In this document: positions 1-9,233 of the stretch, one piece after another | Numbering within the stretch: the first letter of the stretch is position 1 | How the letters are laid out: the number at the start of each line of letters is the position of its first letter | Assembly (NCBI GenBank): GCA_019119355.1 | Contig: DWXE01000022.1 | Span: 46,207 to 110,206, forward strand | Direction of reading: 5' to 3' | Origin: Candidatus Eisenbergiella merdigallinarum | GTDB lineage: Bacteria > Bacillota > Clostridia > Lachnospirales > Lachnospiraceae | Length of the DNA stretch: 64,000 nucleotides | Position numbers and translations under genes: made by a program | Notes under the pieces: model-generated | Told to the model about the DNA's origin: nothing | What the model saw: only the letters and a program-made list of their open reading frames with translations | Databases searched by the model: none

Positions 1-2
1 AG

Positions 3-932
3 ACCTATAATTTCGGGGCCGACGATTCCATCGACGCGGACTGGATGGAGCGGCTGCAGGAGGCGGCCGCAGCCCGGGAGGGGGGCGGATTCGTCCGCCA
101 GAGCCCGGCGGACGCCCTGTGGAATCTGCGCCACCGGTTTCTCTCCTCCGGCGATTTCCCGCTGAATCTGGCGGTTCTGGCCGGCTTTTTCGCCCTGCTC
201 CTGCCGGGGATCCGGAAGGGGAACCGCCGGTTTTTGTGGCAGGCGCCGCTATGCCTGGCCGTGGGCGGCGCGCTGTGGATGTTTCTGCTGCTGCGAAACC
301 GTCCGGAAGCCAGGGTGGTGGATCCGCTGTACCTGGCCCAGCTGCTGGTCTTTCTGGGGCTCGTTTGGCCCGCCGGAAAACGGGAGGGGGCAGGGCGGCG
401 TTCGGGGATGCTGTCAAAGGCGCTGCCCGCCGCCTGCGCTGTTTTTTTTCTGGGCGCGGCGGCCCTGCGCCTGCCCGGCTCCCTGTCGGAGCTGGAGGCG
501 GAATCCGCGCGCCGGGAGGAGGTCAACCGGGTGAACGAAGCGGTGATGGAATACTGCAGGGTCCGCCCGGACAGCCTGTTTCTGGAGGACGTGTATTCCA
601 CGGTGGCCTACAGCGAAAAGATCTGCGCGGACCGGGAGAAGCCGTTTTCCTACGACCTGCTGGGCGGCTGGCTGGTAAAGAGCCCGCTGACCGAAAAGAA
701 GCTGGCGGCATTCGGGTTTTCGGGCATGGAGGAAGCGGTGCGCTCCAAAGAAGGGGTGTATCTGCTGGCGGACGAGACGTCCGGCTCCGGCATCGGGTGG
801 CTGGAGGATTATTTCGCTTTCCGGCAGGAGGACGTCTCCGTGGTGCGGGTGGACTCCATCGCTGGCCGGGTGAACGTTTATCAGGTGGTGGCCGGACGGG
901 AAACGGGGGATTTCGGGCCGGATGCGCCGTAA
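3..932 (+). CDS. Membrane protein, C-terminal part (5' end outside window)
   Basis: The reading frame is open to the left edge, so only the C-terminal portion (about 309 residues) is visible; an internal ATG at 45 is not necessarily the start. The visible part has about four hydrophobic helices in its first half and then a soluble tail of about 135 residues, probably exposed outside the cell. The stop is followed after a few bases by the ribosome site of the next gene, so it is co-transcribed with the polysaccharide cluster. Polytopic proteins with a C-terminal soluble domain are common among GT-C-like glycan enzymes, but no catalytic motif is visible here. Function unknown. Confidence 0.75.
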   Translation, partial: TYNFGADDSIDADWMERLQEAAAAREGGGFVRQSPADALWNLRHRFLSSGDFPLNLAVLAGFFALLLPGIRKGNRRFLWQAPLCLAVGGALWMFLLLRNRPEARVVDPLYLAQLLVFLGLVWPAGKREGAGRRSGMLSKALPAACAVFFLGAAALRLPGSLSELEAESARREEVNRVNEAVMEYCRVRPDSLFLEDVYSTVAYSEKICADREKPFSYDLLGGWLVKSPLTEKKLAAFGFSGMEEAVRSKEGVYLLADETSGSGIGWLEDYFAFRQEDVSVVRVDSIAGRVNVYQVVAGRETGDFGPDAP

Positions 933-944
933 AGGAGAATGAGT

Positions 945-2495
945 ATGATACAGGGAGAACGGATCTGTCTGCGCCCCATCGAAGCCGGGGACACGGACCG
1001 GATCGTGGCCTGGCGCAACCAGGAGCGGGTGCGCCGCAATTTCATCTATCAGAAGCCCTTCACCAGAGAGGGGCATGAGGCCTGGATGCGCACGAAGGTG
1101 GCTACAGGGGAAGTGGTGCAGTTCATCATCTGCGAAAAGGAGTCCGGCCGCCCGGTGGGAAGCGTATACTTCAGGGACATCGACCGGGAGAACAAAAAGG
1201 CGGAGTACGGGATCTTCATCGGGGAAGCGGACGCGGCCGGAAAGGGGATCGGCACGGAGACCGCCCGCCTGGCCGTGGCCTACGCCAGGGACGGGCTGAA
1301 GCTGCACAAGCTGTTTCTGCGGGTGTTCGCGGACAACCTGGCCGCGGTGAAGAGCTACGAAAGGGCCGGCTTCGTCCGGGAGGCGTATCTTCGGGACGAA
1401 ATCTGCCAGGACGGGCACTTTCGGGACCTGTTGCTGATGGCGGTCCGCTTCGGGGAAGGGGAGACCCGGCCGGAGCCTGAAACGCCGTCGGAGCCCGGAG
1501 CGGCACCGAAACCCGGGACGCCGCCGGAGCCCGAAAAGAGGAAGACGGTGAGCTTCGTCATTCCCTGTTACCGCTCCCGGGACACCATCGAAGGGGTGGT
1601 TGATGAGATCCGGGGAGCCATGGGAAGGCTGGCGAAAGCGTACGACTATCAGGTGATCCTGGTCAACGACTGCTCCCCGGACGACACCTTCGAGAAGATC
1701 CGCCGGCTCTGCGAAGCGGACCGGCGGATCACCGGGGTGAACCTGGCGAAGAACTTCGGGCAGCACTCCGCCCTGATGGCGGGATTCCATCAGGCGAAGG
1801 GGGATATCCTGGTGTGCCTGGACGACGACGGCCAGACGCCGGCGGACGAAGTGGGAAAGCTGCTGCAGGCTCTGGAAGAAGGGGCGGACGTGGCCTATGC
1901 CCGCTATGAGCACAAGCACCACAACGCCTTCCGCAATTTCGGCAGCCGGATCAACGACTGGATGCTCTGTTTCATGCTGCACAAGCCGAAAAACCTGTTC
2001 GTCTCCAGCTACTTCGCGGCCAGGCGGTTCGTGCTGGAGGAGATGCTCCGGTACGAGAACGCCTTTCCCTACGTGATCGGCTTGGTGCTGCGCGCCACGA
2101 AGAACATCGTCAACGTGACGGTGGAGCACAGGGACCGGAAGTCCGGGGTGTCCGGCTATACCTTCGGCAAGCTGCTGGCCCTGTGGTTCAACGGGTTCAC
2201 GGCCTTTTCGGAAAAGCCGCTGCGCATCGCCACCCTGACGGGGGTGGGCTGCGCGGGGATCGGCTTTTTGTACGGCCTGTACACGGTGATCAAAAAACTG
2301 GTGGTTCCCGACGTGCCCATCGGCTTTTCAGCCCTGATGTCGGCCATCATGTTCATCGGCGGCGTGATGATGCTGATGCTGGGGCTGATCGGGGAATACA
2401 TCGGGCGGATGTATATCTGTATGAACAACGCGCCGCAGTTTGTCATCAGGGAGATTGTCGGAGGAACGGATGATGGGGAAGAAAGAGATCGTTAA
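945..2495 (+). CDS. GNAT acetyltransferase fused to membrane-anchored GT2 glycosyltransferase
   Basis: Two enzymes in one 516-residue chain. Residues 1-170 are a GNAT N-acetyltransferase of the RimJ/PseH type, with the acetyl-CoA loop AGKGIGTE near 98-105. A Pro/Glu/Gly-rich linker (about 175-198) leads to a GT2 domain from about 200 with FVIPCYRS, NDCSPDD and the DDDGQ metal site, and two C-terminal transmembrane helices as in GtrB/ArnC polyprenyl-phosphate glycosyltransferases. The ATG at 945 is preferred to that at 939 because AAAGGAG (931-937) lies 7 bases upstream of it. Its end overlaps the next gene. Inference: it N-acetylates an amino sugar and handles transfer of a sugar at undecaprenyl phosphate. 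The domain calls are firm; the substrate is unknown. Confidence 0.88.
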   Translation: MIQGERICLRPIEAGDTDRIVAWRNQERVRRNFIYQKPFTREGHEAWMRTKVATGEVVQFIICEKESGRPVGSVYFRDIDRENKKAEYGIFIGEADAAGKGIGTETARLAVAYARDGLKLHKLFLRVFADNLAAVKSYERAGFVREAYLRDEICQDGHFRDLLLMAVRFGEGETRPEPETPSEPGAAPKPGTPPEPEKRKTVSFVIPCYRSRDTIEGVVDEIRGAMGRLAKAYDYQVILVNDCSPDDTFEKIRRLCEADRRITGVNLAKNFGQHSALMAGFHQAKGDILVCLDDDGQTPADEVGKLLQALEEGADVAYARYEHKHHNAFRNFGSRINDWMLCFMLHKPKNLFVSSYFAARRFVLEEMLRYENAFPYVIGLVLRATKNIVNVTVEHRDRKSGVSGYTFGKLLALWFNGFTAFSEKPLRIATLTGVGCAGIGFLYGLYTVIKKLVVPDVPIGFSALMSAIMFIGGVMMLMLGLIGEYIGRMYICMNNAPQFVIREIVGGTDDGEERDR

Positions 2496-4350
2496 CGGAA
2501 AAAAATACAGGGAACTTTCGGCGGCCGTACGGGCGTTTCTGGGGACCGTCGCCTGTCTGGGGGCGGCGAAGGGGGATACGGCGCATGCCCTGACCAACAG
2601 CGCCCTGTCCGTCCTCCTGTTTTCGCTGCTGTGGCTGGCCTGCAGCCGGGCGCTGAAAGGCGGGACCGCTCCGAAGATCCGCAGGATCTGCGCCTGGGTC
2701 GGGGCCCTGTTTCTGGGCTTCTCCTGGCAGTGGGGAACGCAGCTGGACACCTGGGGGAGCGTGAGCTTTCCGGCAAAGCGGACCTGGCTGTTCCCCCTCT
2801 TTTTTGCGGTCTGGGCCGCTCCCGTCCTGGCCTGGGCATTCGGGAAGGCGGATGAGGCGCTCAGGAAGGCGGAGAGGGCGTTTTGGGAGCAAAAAGACCC
2901 TGTTGCCCGAACGAAGGAGCCTGCACTGTCGGGGCTTCGGAGGCTCCTGGCCGCGCGCCCGGTCCTCTTCGGGGCGCTGGGGCTCTTTCTGGCGTGGCTT
3001 CCCGTCTTTCTGGCGGTCTATCCGGGCTTTTTCGCCTACGACGCCACGGACGAGCTCAATGAGGTGCTGACCGGGGAATACGTGACGCGCCATCCCCTCC
3101 TTCACGTGCTGGCGCTGGGCAACATCGTGTCCCTGGGGTAGAAGCTGACGGGGAACTATAATGCGGGGATCGCCGCCTACGTGCTGCTGCAGATGGCGGT
3201 CTCGGCTCTCCTGCTGTCCTGGGCGCTCAAGAGCGTCGGAGGGGCGCTGGAAAAGTCCGGATACGGCAGGGCGGTGCGCATCGGTTCCTGGCTCTTTTTC
3301 GCCTTTTTCCCCGTGATCCCGCTGTTCGTGCTGTGCACCACCAAAGACACCCCCTATACGCTGGCCATGCTGGCCGCCACCGTGCTGCTGTTTCGCATGG
3401 GAAGGGAGAAGGAGGCGTTCTGGAGGAGCAAGGGGGCGCAGGCGGGTCTGGCGGCCTCCCTCCTTTTGATGGCGCTGCTGCGCAACAACGGGTTCTATAT
3501 CTTCCTGGTCATGGTTCCGGTTCTGCTGGTCTGGGCCGGGGCGGGGCGCGTCCGGCGGATGGGGGTTTTGCTCCTGCTGGTCCTGCTGTGCCGGTTCGGG
3601 ATCGATGGAGGGCTGAAGGCCGTCCTGCATCCCGTGGATACGGATGTTCAGGAAACCCTCACCGTGCCCATCCAGCAGCTGGCCCGGGTATGGGAAAGCA
3701 GTCCGGAGACGTTTTCGGCGGACGACCGGGAGGCCATGCTGGAGATTTTGTCCCCCAACGCGCTCAAATACTATACGCCCAAGCTCTCCGATCCGGTGAA
3801 AAACTCCTTTCACAATGAAGTCTTTCGCGAAAATCCGGGCCGTTACTTCAGCCTCTGGGCCCGGATCGGCCTGAAAGCGCCGCTGGCCTACGCCAACGCC
3901 TGGCTGATGACCTCCTACGGATTCTGGTATCCCGACACGGTGGTGGACGTATACAACGGGATCAGGGACTATGTGGACAGCTCGTGGTTCAGCTTCGAAA
4001 CCGAGGAGCCGGGCGTGCGGGAGAGTCTGCTTCCCTGGCTGGAAGAAGCGTACCGGAAGATTTCGCTGGAGATCTGGATCCAGCGGCTTCCCGTGGTATC
4101 CATGCTCTTTTCCCCCGGATTTTTGTGCTGGATCTACGTGTTGGGCGGCCTGTATCTGATTTCCTGTGGCCGCGGGCGCAGCGCGCTGTCCCTTCTGCCC
4201 CTGGGGCTCAACTGGCTCACGGTGCTGCTGGGCCCCACCTATCTGGTGCGCTACGTCCTGATTCTCTGGTTCGCCCTGCCCGTGCTGGCAGCGGCGGTCG
4301 CCGGAAGGGGACGGGCGGACGGCGTCCGGGAGCGATCGCCCGGCCTGTAA
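2470..4350 (+). pseudogene. DUF6020-like membrane protein interrupted by an in-frame TAG
   Basis: GGAGG at 2460-2464 serves tandem ATGs at 2470 and 2473. The frame reads to an amber TAG at 3139-3141 and then continues in the same frame to TAA at 4350, giving about 626 codons with one nonsense codon. The flanking residues (HPLLHVLALGNIVSLG, stop, KLTGNYNAGIAAY) read as continuous sequence of a polytopic membrane protein, as do the upstream YPGFFAYDATDEL motif and many hydrophobic helices on both sides, resembling the DUF6020 family. A GTG at 3181 could in principle restart translation but has no good ribosome site. TAG is used as a genuine stop by several neighbours (for example the genes ending at 9227, 41662 and 50059). 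Most likely a recent nonsense mutation or a sequencing error. Confidence 0.8.
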
Positions 4351-4360
4351 AAGGATAAAG

Positions 4361-4390
4361 TTGTCAATCGCCGTCAAAGTGTGCTATACT
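4361..4390 (+). promoter_or_regulatory. Sigma-A-type promoter with extended -10
   Basis: TTGTCA at 4361-4366, an 18-base spacer ending in TG plus one base (extended -10), and TATACT at 4385-4390. It lies in the 66-base gap after the broken membrane gene and 27 bases upstream of the start at 4417, which has GGAGGA at 4405-4410. It likely drives the ligase and pgl-like genes that follow. Confidence 0.7.
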
Positions 4391-4416
4391 GCTAACGATA
4401 TATCGGAGGAAAAGGC

Positions 4417-6909
4417 ATGAACCGGAAAATCAAACGCTGTCGGGCAATTACATACTGCATCGCCTTTTATGCCGTCCTGGCGTTTCTTTTGCTGGGGCCG
4501 GCCGGGATTCTGAAGTCGGACCGGACGGTGGCGGGCAACGAAGCGCCTGCGGGCAGCGTGGAGGTGCGGCTGGACCGTCAGGTACAGCAGGTGATCGTGG
4601 CGGAAGGAACCTGGCTGCGGTACCTGGATCTGTACGTGACTTCGGAGGAGTCCGCCGGCAGGACCTACAACCTGCTGGTCTACGATTCCGACAACGAACG
4701 CCTCCTGCAGCGCCAGATCGCCCTGCCGGAAACGGAAGTCCCGGGATTTGTGCGCCTGCCCATCGGCGTGGAAACCGTTCCGGGACAGCTTTACGTCTGG
4801 CAGCTGCAGGGCACGGACACGCCCCTGTCCCTGGCCTTTGAAAATACCGGAGAAACCGGGCTGACCTCATTCGGGAACTATTACGTGCTGGAAAACGGCC
4901 AGTCCTTCATGCAGGAAGCGCAGAACATCGTCATGCGCCTCACGTATACGGACAGCCCTTCGAACCGGAAAATGGCCGTCCTTTTCGGGGCGCTGTTCGC
5001 CGTCGCGGCGATTTGTATCGCCCTGACGGAATACCTTGGGAAAAAAACGCAGAAACTGAAAAAAGAGGTCCGGCTGCAGTCCGCGGTCCGCTTCACCGCA
5101 GGCCCCGCGCTGCTGGGATCCGTCCTCTTTCTCTGCCGCGCGGTTTTCGTCAAAAGGCTGTTCGGCGGGGAGGCGGAGGACCTGGCGGTTTACGGCCTGG
5201 GGATCGGCATCGCGGCGGTCTTTTTCGCCTGGGTGATCTTCGCGCCCCGCAGGGGCGGGGACGGCCGGACCCTGCGGGAACGGATATCGGAATCCGGGAT
5301 GGACTGGCTGCAGGCCGCTGCCTTCGCCTGCGTCCTGTGGGGGACGATCCGGTTCATGAACGCCCAGTACCAGTTCCAGCAGGACCTGGCCTACCGGCAG
5401 GTGCTGTTTTCCTCCGCCCTGGTGCTTTTGACCATGGGCCCGGCGAAGGCTCTGCTCCACAGATACAGCGCTTTCTGGATCGCGGGAGCCGCCCTCGCGG
5501 GCGCGGCCTGGTACGGGATCCGGAAGGCTTCCCTGCCCGCCCAGGAAGCTGGGCAGAAGCTGGCCCTCCTGCGCTGGGACCTTCTCATCGCGGCGGCGGC
5601 CGGGCTGGTGGCGATCGCCCTGTGGGATAAGATCCGCCGCAGGACCTTCGCGTTTTCGAAGGCGAACCGGTCCTTTGCGGGCCTTCTGGGGATCCTGCTG
5701 GCCCTGATTCTGATTTTCCGCAATACCAGGACCTGGCCCATCTATCTGGCCGCGGTCTTCGGCCTGTTTTACCTGTTCTATCTGGGCTGGGAAAAGCGGG
5801 ATCGCCTGCTGCGCAATTTCTGCGACGGGGTGACGCTGAATTTCGCCCTGGCGCTGATCTTCGCCCTGGCCAGAAGGCCGTTCCGGGCCTGGATATACAG
5901 CCGCTACAATTTCGTCTTCCACACGGTGACCATCACGGCCGTGTATCTGACGCTGGTGCTGTGCGTCCTGACCGTGCGCCTGCTGCAGAAGCTGTACCGG
6001 GGAAAGCGGCTGACGGATCTGTGGGGGACCCTGCTGTTATACGGGATGGCCGCAGCCCTTCTGTTCTTCACCCTGTCCCGGACGGGATATCTGGCCGTGG
6101 TGGTGATGACGGCGATCGTGGTGCCGTTTGTGACCTTCGCCTGCTGCCGGCAGGGGGCCGGCGCCTTCCTGCGCCATGCGGGGTGTATGCTCCTGGCGGC
6201 GGTTTTGTGCGTGCCCGCAGCCTTTACGGGAGTCCGGATCCTGCCCGCGCTGTACAACGACCCTTATATTTATGAAGTGGAGGAGTCCGCGGCGGCCATC
6301 CACAGGGACGATCCTATGGATTCCACCGGCTATATGTCCGTTTCCTATTTCAAATATGTGATGGAGAACAAGCTCTTCGCGGAGGCGGAGACGAAAAGCC
6401 TCTCCCCCCGGGCCTGGATGAGCTGCCTGGCCGGGGAAACGGCGGTTCTGCCGGGGAGCGTCCTGGTGGCGTCCGCAGGAGAGGCCGGGACGGAGCTGTC
6501 CGACCTGGAGGAGTTCTCCAACGGCCGCCTGGAAATTTTTCAGAGTTATATCGGGAACTGGAACCTGACGGGGCATGAAGGGATGGGCGTGACCCTGCCC
6601 GACGGCTCCACCAGCGTGCACGCCCACAACATGTATCTGCAGGTGATCCACGACCACGGCCTGCTGGCGGGAGCCGTCTTTTTGCTGCTGGGCATCGCGG
6701 CTGCGCTGCGCGCGTTTTTGTACGCGGTCAGATACGGGAAGCGGGACTGCCTCGCAGCGCTGCCGCTGGCGGTGCTCATCGGCTTCGCGGTGGCGGGGCT
6801 GGTGGAATGGATTTTCCATCCCTGCAATCCCCTGGGCTATTCCGTCATGGTCGTTCTGGCCCCTCTGCTTTTATCCCACGGGAAATCAGAATCCGGGAAA
6901 GGGTTTTGA
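4417..6909 (+). CDS. O-antigen ligase/polymerase-like membrane protein with N-terminal ectodomain
   Basis: An 830-residue polytopic protein. A first helix (about 10-30) is followed by a soluble beta-rich domain (about 35-180) likely outside the membrane, then about twelve helices. The long extracytoplasmic loop ends in HAHN (735-738), next to LQVIHDHGLLAG, the signature found in WaaL/Wzy/RfaL-type enzymes that transfer or polymerise undecaprenyl-diphosphate-linked glycans. It is longer than typical members (400-450 residues) because of the ectodomain and large loops. It is first in its transcription unit, directly upstream of the dehydratase that starts the amino-sugar cassette. Either ligase (glycan to protein or wall) or polymerase activity is possible. 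Confidence 0.82.
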   Translation: MNRKIKRCRAITYCIAFYAVLAFLLLGPAGILKSDRTVAGNEAPAGSVEVRLDRQVQQVIVAEGTWLRYLDLYVTSEESAGRTYNLLVYDSDNERLLQRQIALPETEVPGFVRLPIGVETVPGQLYVWQLQGTDTPLSLAFENTGETGLTSFGNYYVLENGQSFMQEAQNIVMRLTYTDSPSNRKMAVLFGALFAVAAICIALTEYLGKKTQKLKKEVRLQSAVRFTAGPALLGSVLFLCRAVFVKRLFGGEAEDLAVYGLGIGIAAVFFAWVIFAPRRGGDGRTLRERISESGMDWLQAAAFACVLWGTIRFMNAQYQFQQDLAYRQVLFSSALVLLTMGPAKALLHRYSAFWIAGAALAGAAWYGIRKASLPAQEAGQKLALLRWDLLIAAAAGLVAIALWDKIRRRTFAFSKANRSFAGLLGILLALILIFRNTRTWPIYLAAVFGLFYLFYLGWEKRDRLLRNFCDGVTLNFALALIFALARRPFRAWIYSRYNFVFHTVTITAVYLTLVLCVLTVRLLQKLYRGKRLTDLWGTLLLYGMAAALLFFTLSRTGYLAVVVMTAIVVPFVTFACCRQGAGAFLRHAGCMLLAAVLCVPAAFTGVRILPALYNDPYIYEVEESAAAIHRDDPMDSTGYMSVSYFKYVMENKLFAEAETKSLSPRAWMSCLAGETAVLPGSVLVASAGEAGTELSDLEEFSNGRLEIFQSYIGNWNLTGHEGMGVTLPDGSTSVHAHNMYLQVIHDHGLLAGAVFLLLGIAAALRAFLYAVRYGKRDCLAALPLAVLIGFAVAGLVEWIFHPCNPLGYSVMVVLAPLLLSHGKSESGKGF

Positions 6910-6915
6910 ATCGAA

Positions 6916-8811
6916 ATGCGAGAAGAAAAGAAGAAAAAGAAAAGTTCATTCAATTATCAGCTGTTTTACCGCAGGACCTGTCTGATCGTCTACGACATCA
7001 TCAGCGTGGTGGCCTCCAGCTATCTGGCGCTTCTGATCCGGTACGACTTCGAGCTGGACGCGGTGCCGGAAGAGTTTCTGCTGCCCATCCGCCAGTTCCT
7101 GTGGATCAATCTTTTGCTGACCCTGATCATCTTTTACTTTTTCCGCCTCTACCACAGCCTCTGGGCCTTCGCGGGGGAGACGGAGCTGCAGAATCTGGTC
7201 ATGGCCTGCCTGTGCTCCAGCGTGGTGACCGGCGTGGGGATCAATTTCTTCAAGCTGTCGTCCCAGGCCGTGCCGGACAGCTATTATTTCCTGTATTTCT
7301 TCATCCTGCTCATGCTGCTGTTCGCCAGCCGGTTCTCCTATCGCTTCCTGCGCAGCAGAAAGCACAAGCTGCAGAACCGGAAAAACAGCATCTCGGTCAT
7401 GATCATCGGGGCGGGGGAAGCGGGGAATACCATCATCAAGGAAATCGTCACCAGCAACTATTCCACCATGGTGATCCGCTGCATCATTGACGACGACAGA
7501 AACAAGTGGGGACAGTTCATCCAGGGCATCAAGGTGGTGGGCGGCCGGGAGAAGATCATCGAGTCCGCGGACCTGTACGACATCGACGAAATCTTTCTGG
7601 CCATCCCTTCCGCGTCCCCCCTGCAGATCCGGGAAATCCTGGAAATCTGCAAGGAGACCAACTGCAAGCTGCGCTCCCTGCCGGGGCTGTACCAGCTGGT
7701 CAACGGGGAAGTCAACGTCAGCAAGCTGCGGGACGTGGAGGTGGAGGACCTGCTGGGCCGGGAACCCATCCGGGTGGATCTGGACTCCATCCTGGGCTAC
7801 GTGCAGAACGAGGTTGTGCTGGTCACCGGAGGCGGCGGCTCCATCGGCAGCGAGCTGTGCCGTCAGATCGCAACCCATAAGCCGGCCCGGCTGATCATTT
7901 TCGATATCTATGAGAACAACGCCTACGACATCCAGCAGGAGCTGAAGGAGAAGTTCCCGGAGCTGAAGCTGACGGTGCTCATCGGGAGCGTCCGCAACAC
8001 CAACCGGATCAACTCCGTTTTCGAGACCTGGAAGCCGGCCATCGTCTATCACGCGGCGGCGCACAAGCACGTGCCACTGATGGAGGACAGCCCCAACGAG
8101 GCCATCAAAAACAACGTGTTCGGCACCTGGAAAACCGCCATGGCGGCGGCCGAAAACGGGACGAAGAAGTTCGTCATGATCTCCACGGACAAGGCGGTGA
8201 ACCCCACGAACATCATGGGCGCCAGCAAGCGGATCTGCGAGATGATCATCCAGACCTTCAACCGCCATTACGACACGGAATTCGTGGCCGTGCGCTTCGG
8301 CAACGTGCTGGGCTCCAACGGCAGCGTCATCCCGCTGTTCAAAAAGCAGATCGCGGCCGGAGGGCCGGTGACCGTCACCCACCCGGACATCATCCGGTAC
8401 TTCATGACCATTCCGGAGGCGGTTTCCCTGGTGCTGCAGGCGGGAGCCTACGCCAGGGGCGGGGAGATTTTCGTGCTGGACATGGGGGAGCCTGTGAAGA
8501 TCCTGGACCTGGCCAAAAACCTGATCCGGCTGTCCGGCTACAAGGTGGACGAGGATATCAAAATCGTGTTTACGGGGCTTCGGCCTGGCGAAAAGCTATA
8601 TGAAGAGCTCCTGATGGAAGAAGAGGGGATGCAGGATACGGAAAACCGGCTGATTCACATCGGACGGCCCATCGAGCTGGACGAGCGGCAGTTTTTCGTG
8701 CAGCTAAAGAAGCTGGAGGAGGAATCCAAAAGCGAATGCAGGGATATCCGGCCCCTGATCCGGGAGATCGTCCCCACCTATCACTATCGGGAAAAAGAGG
8801 AGGGCCAATGA
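6916..8811 (+). CDS. Membrane-bound UDP-HexNAc 4,6-dehydratase (PglF/CapD/WbpM family)
   Basis: 631 residues, normal length for the large membrane form. About four N-terminal helices (14-120) precede a first Rossmann fold with GAGEAGN near 162 and a catalytic SDR domain whose NAD loop TGGGGSIGSE begins near 303. The active-site region STDKAVNPTNIMGASK (about 424-438) carries the Met-x3-Lys seen in this family instead of Tyr-x3-Lys. Family knowledge: it converts UDP-GlcNAc to UDP-4-keto-6-deoxy-GlcNAc at the inner membrane face. Followed by VOC, aminotransferase and PglC-type genes, it very probably supplies the 4-keto sugar for a 4-amino-4,6-dideoxy-HexNAc. The stop overlaps the next start (ATGA at 8808). 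Confidence 0.93.
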   Translation: MREEKKKKKSSFNYQLFYRRTCLIVYDIISVVASSYLALLIRYDFELDAVPEEFLLPIRQFLWINLLLTLIIFYFFRLYHSLWAFAGETELQNLVMACLCSSVVTGVGINFFKLSSQAVPDSYYFLYFFILLMLLFASRFSYRFLRSRKHKLQNRKNSISVMIIGAGEAGNTIIKEIVTSNYSTMVIRCIIDDDRNKWGQFIQGIKVVGGREKIIESADLYDIDEIFLAIPSASPLQIREILEICKETNCKLRSLPGLYQLVNGEVNVSKLRDVEVEDLLGREPIRVDLDSILGYVQNEVVLVTGGGGSIGSELCRQIATHKPARLIIFDIYENNAYDIQQELKEKFPELKLTVLIGSVRNTNRINSVFETWKPAIVYHAAAHKHVPLMEDSPNEAIKNNVFGTWKTAMAAAENGTKKFVMISTDKAVNPTNIMGASKRICEMIIQTFNRHYDTEFVAVRFGNVLGSNGSVIPLFKKQIAAGGPVTVTHPDIIRYFMTIPEAVSLVLQAGAYARGGEIFVLDMGEPVKILDLAKNLIRLSGYKVDEDIKIVFTGLRPGEKLYEELLMEEEGMQDTENRLIHIGRPIELDERQFFVQLKKLEEESKSECRDIRPLIREIVPTYHYREKEEGQ

Positions 8812-9227
8812 ACATTCATCACATCGGATATCTGGTGAAGCGGCTGGAAAAGGCGGCTGCCGCCTTCGAAGCCCTGGGCTACGGGCGGGAAGGGGACGTC
8901 ACCCGGGACGAGCTGCGGGGCATCGACATCCTGTTTCTGGAAAAGGACGGCTACCGGATCGAGCTGGTGAGCCCGTACCGGCCGGATTCCGTGGTGTCGG
9001 GCCTTTTGAAAACCCATAAGAACGCCCCCTATCACATCTGCTACGGGAGCGGGGATTTCGCGGCGGATCTGGCCGCCCTGGAAGGGGGCGGCTATCTGCG
9101 CATGGGGGACCCCCAGGCCGCCCCGGCCATCGGAGGGAGGCGGGTGGTCTTTCTCATGCATCCGGCCATGGGGATGATCGAGGTCCTGGAAGAAAAGGTT
9201 CCGGAAGAAAAAGGAAAGGCGGTTTAG
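8808..9227 (+). CDS. VOC (glyoxalase/methylmalonyl-CoA-epimerase-like) superfamily protein
   Basis: 139 residues starting at the ATG that overlaps the dehydratase stop. The first segment MNIHHIGYLVKRLEKAAAAF and the later IELVSPY and IEVLEE strands are the paired beta-alpha-beta-beta-beta pattern of the vicinal-oxygen-chelate fold; candidate metal ligands are His4 or His5, Glu in IELV and His/Glu in the second half. VOC proteins catalyse isomerisation, epimerisation or C-C cleavage through a metal-bound enolate. Its place between the 4,6-dehydratase and the aminotransferase implies a role in making or modifying the amino sugar or its acyl group. The reaction is unknown. Confidence 0.75.
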   Translation: MNIHHIGYLVKRLEKAAAAFEALGYGREGDVTRDELRGIDILFLEKDGYRIELVSPYRPDSVVSGLLKTHKNAPYHICYGSGDFAADLAALEGGGYLRMGDPQAAPAIGGRRVVFLMHPAMGMIEVLEEKVPEEKGKAV

Positions 9228-9233
9228 AGGAAA

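Noticed and set aside
414..2129. Long minus-strand open frames opposite real genes (for example 414-2129, 2446-4377, 27812-29671, 30475-32427, 42311-43885, 58819-60540)
   Set aside because: In GC-rich DNA antisense frames stay open by chance. Their translations are low-complexity (His, Gln, Pro, Arg, Gly rich) with no family motif, while the + strand genes opposite have full conserved motifs and ribosome sites.
3139..3141. TAG as pyrrolysine or other programmed recoding
   Set aside because: Several neighbouring genes use TAG as a normal stop, membrane proteins of this kind are not known to use recoding, and no special downstream structure was noticed.
3181..4350. Treating the second half of the amber-split gene as an independent gene
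   Set aside because: It is in the same frame, starts at a GTG in the middle of a membrane helix and has no good ribosome site; the protein reads through naturally from the first half.
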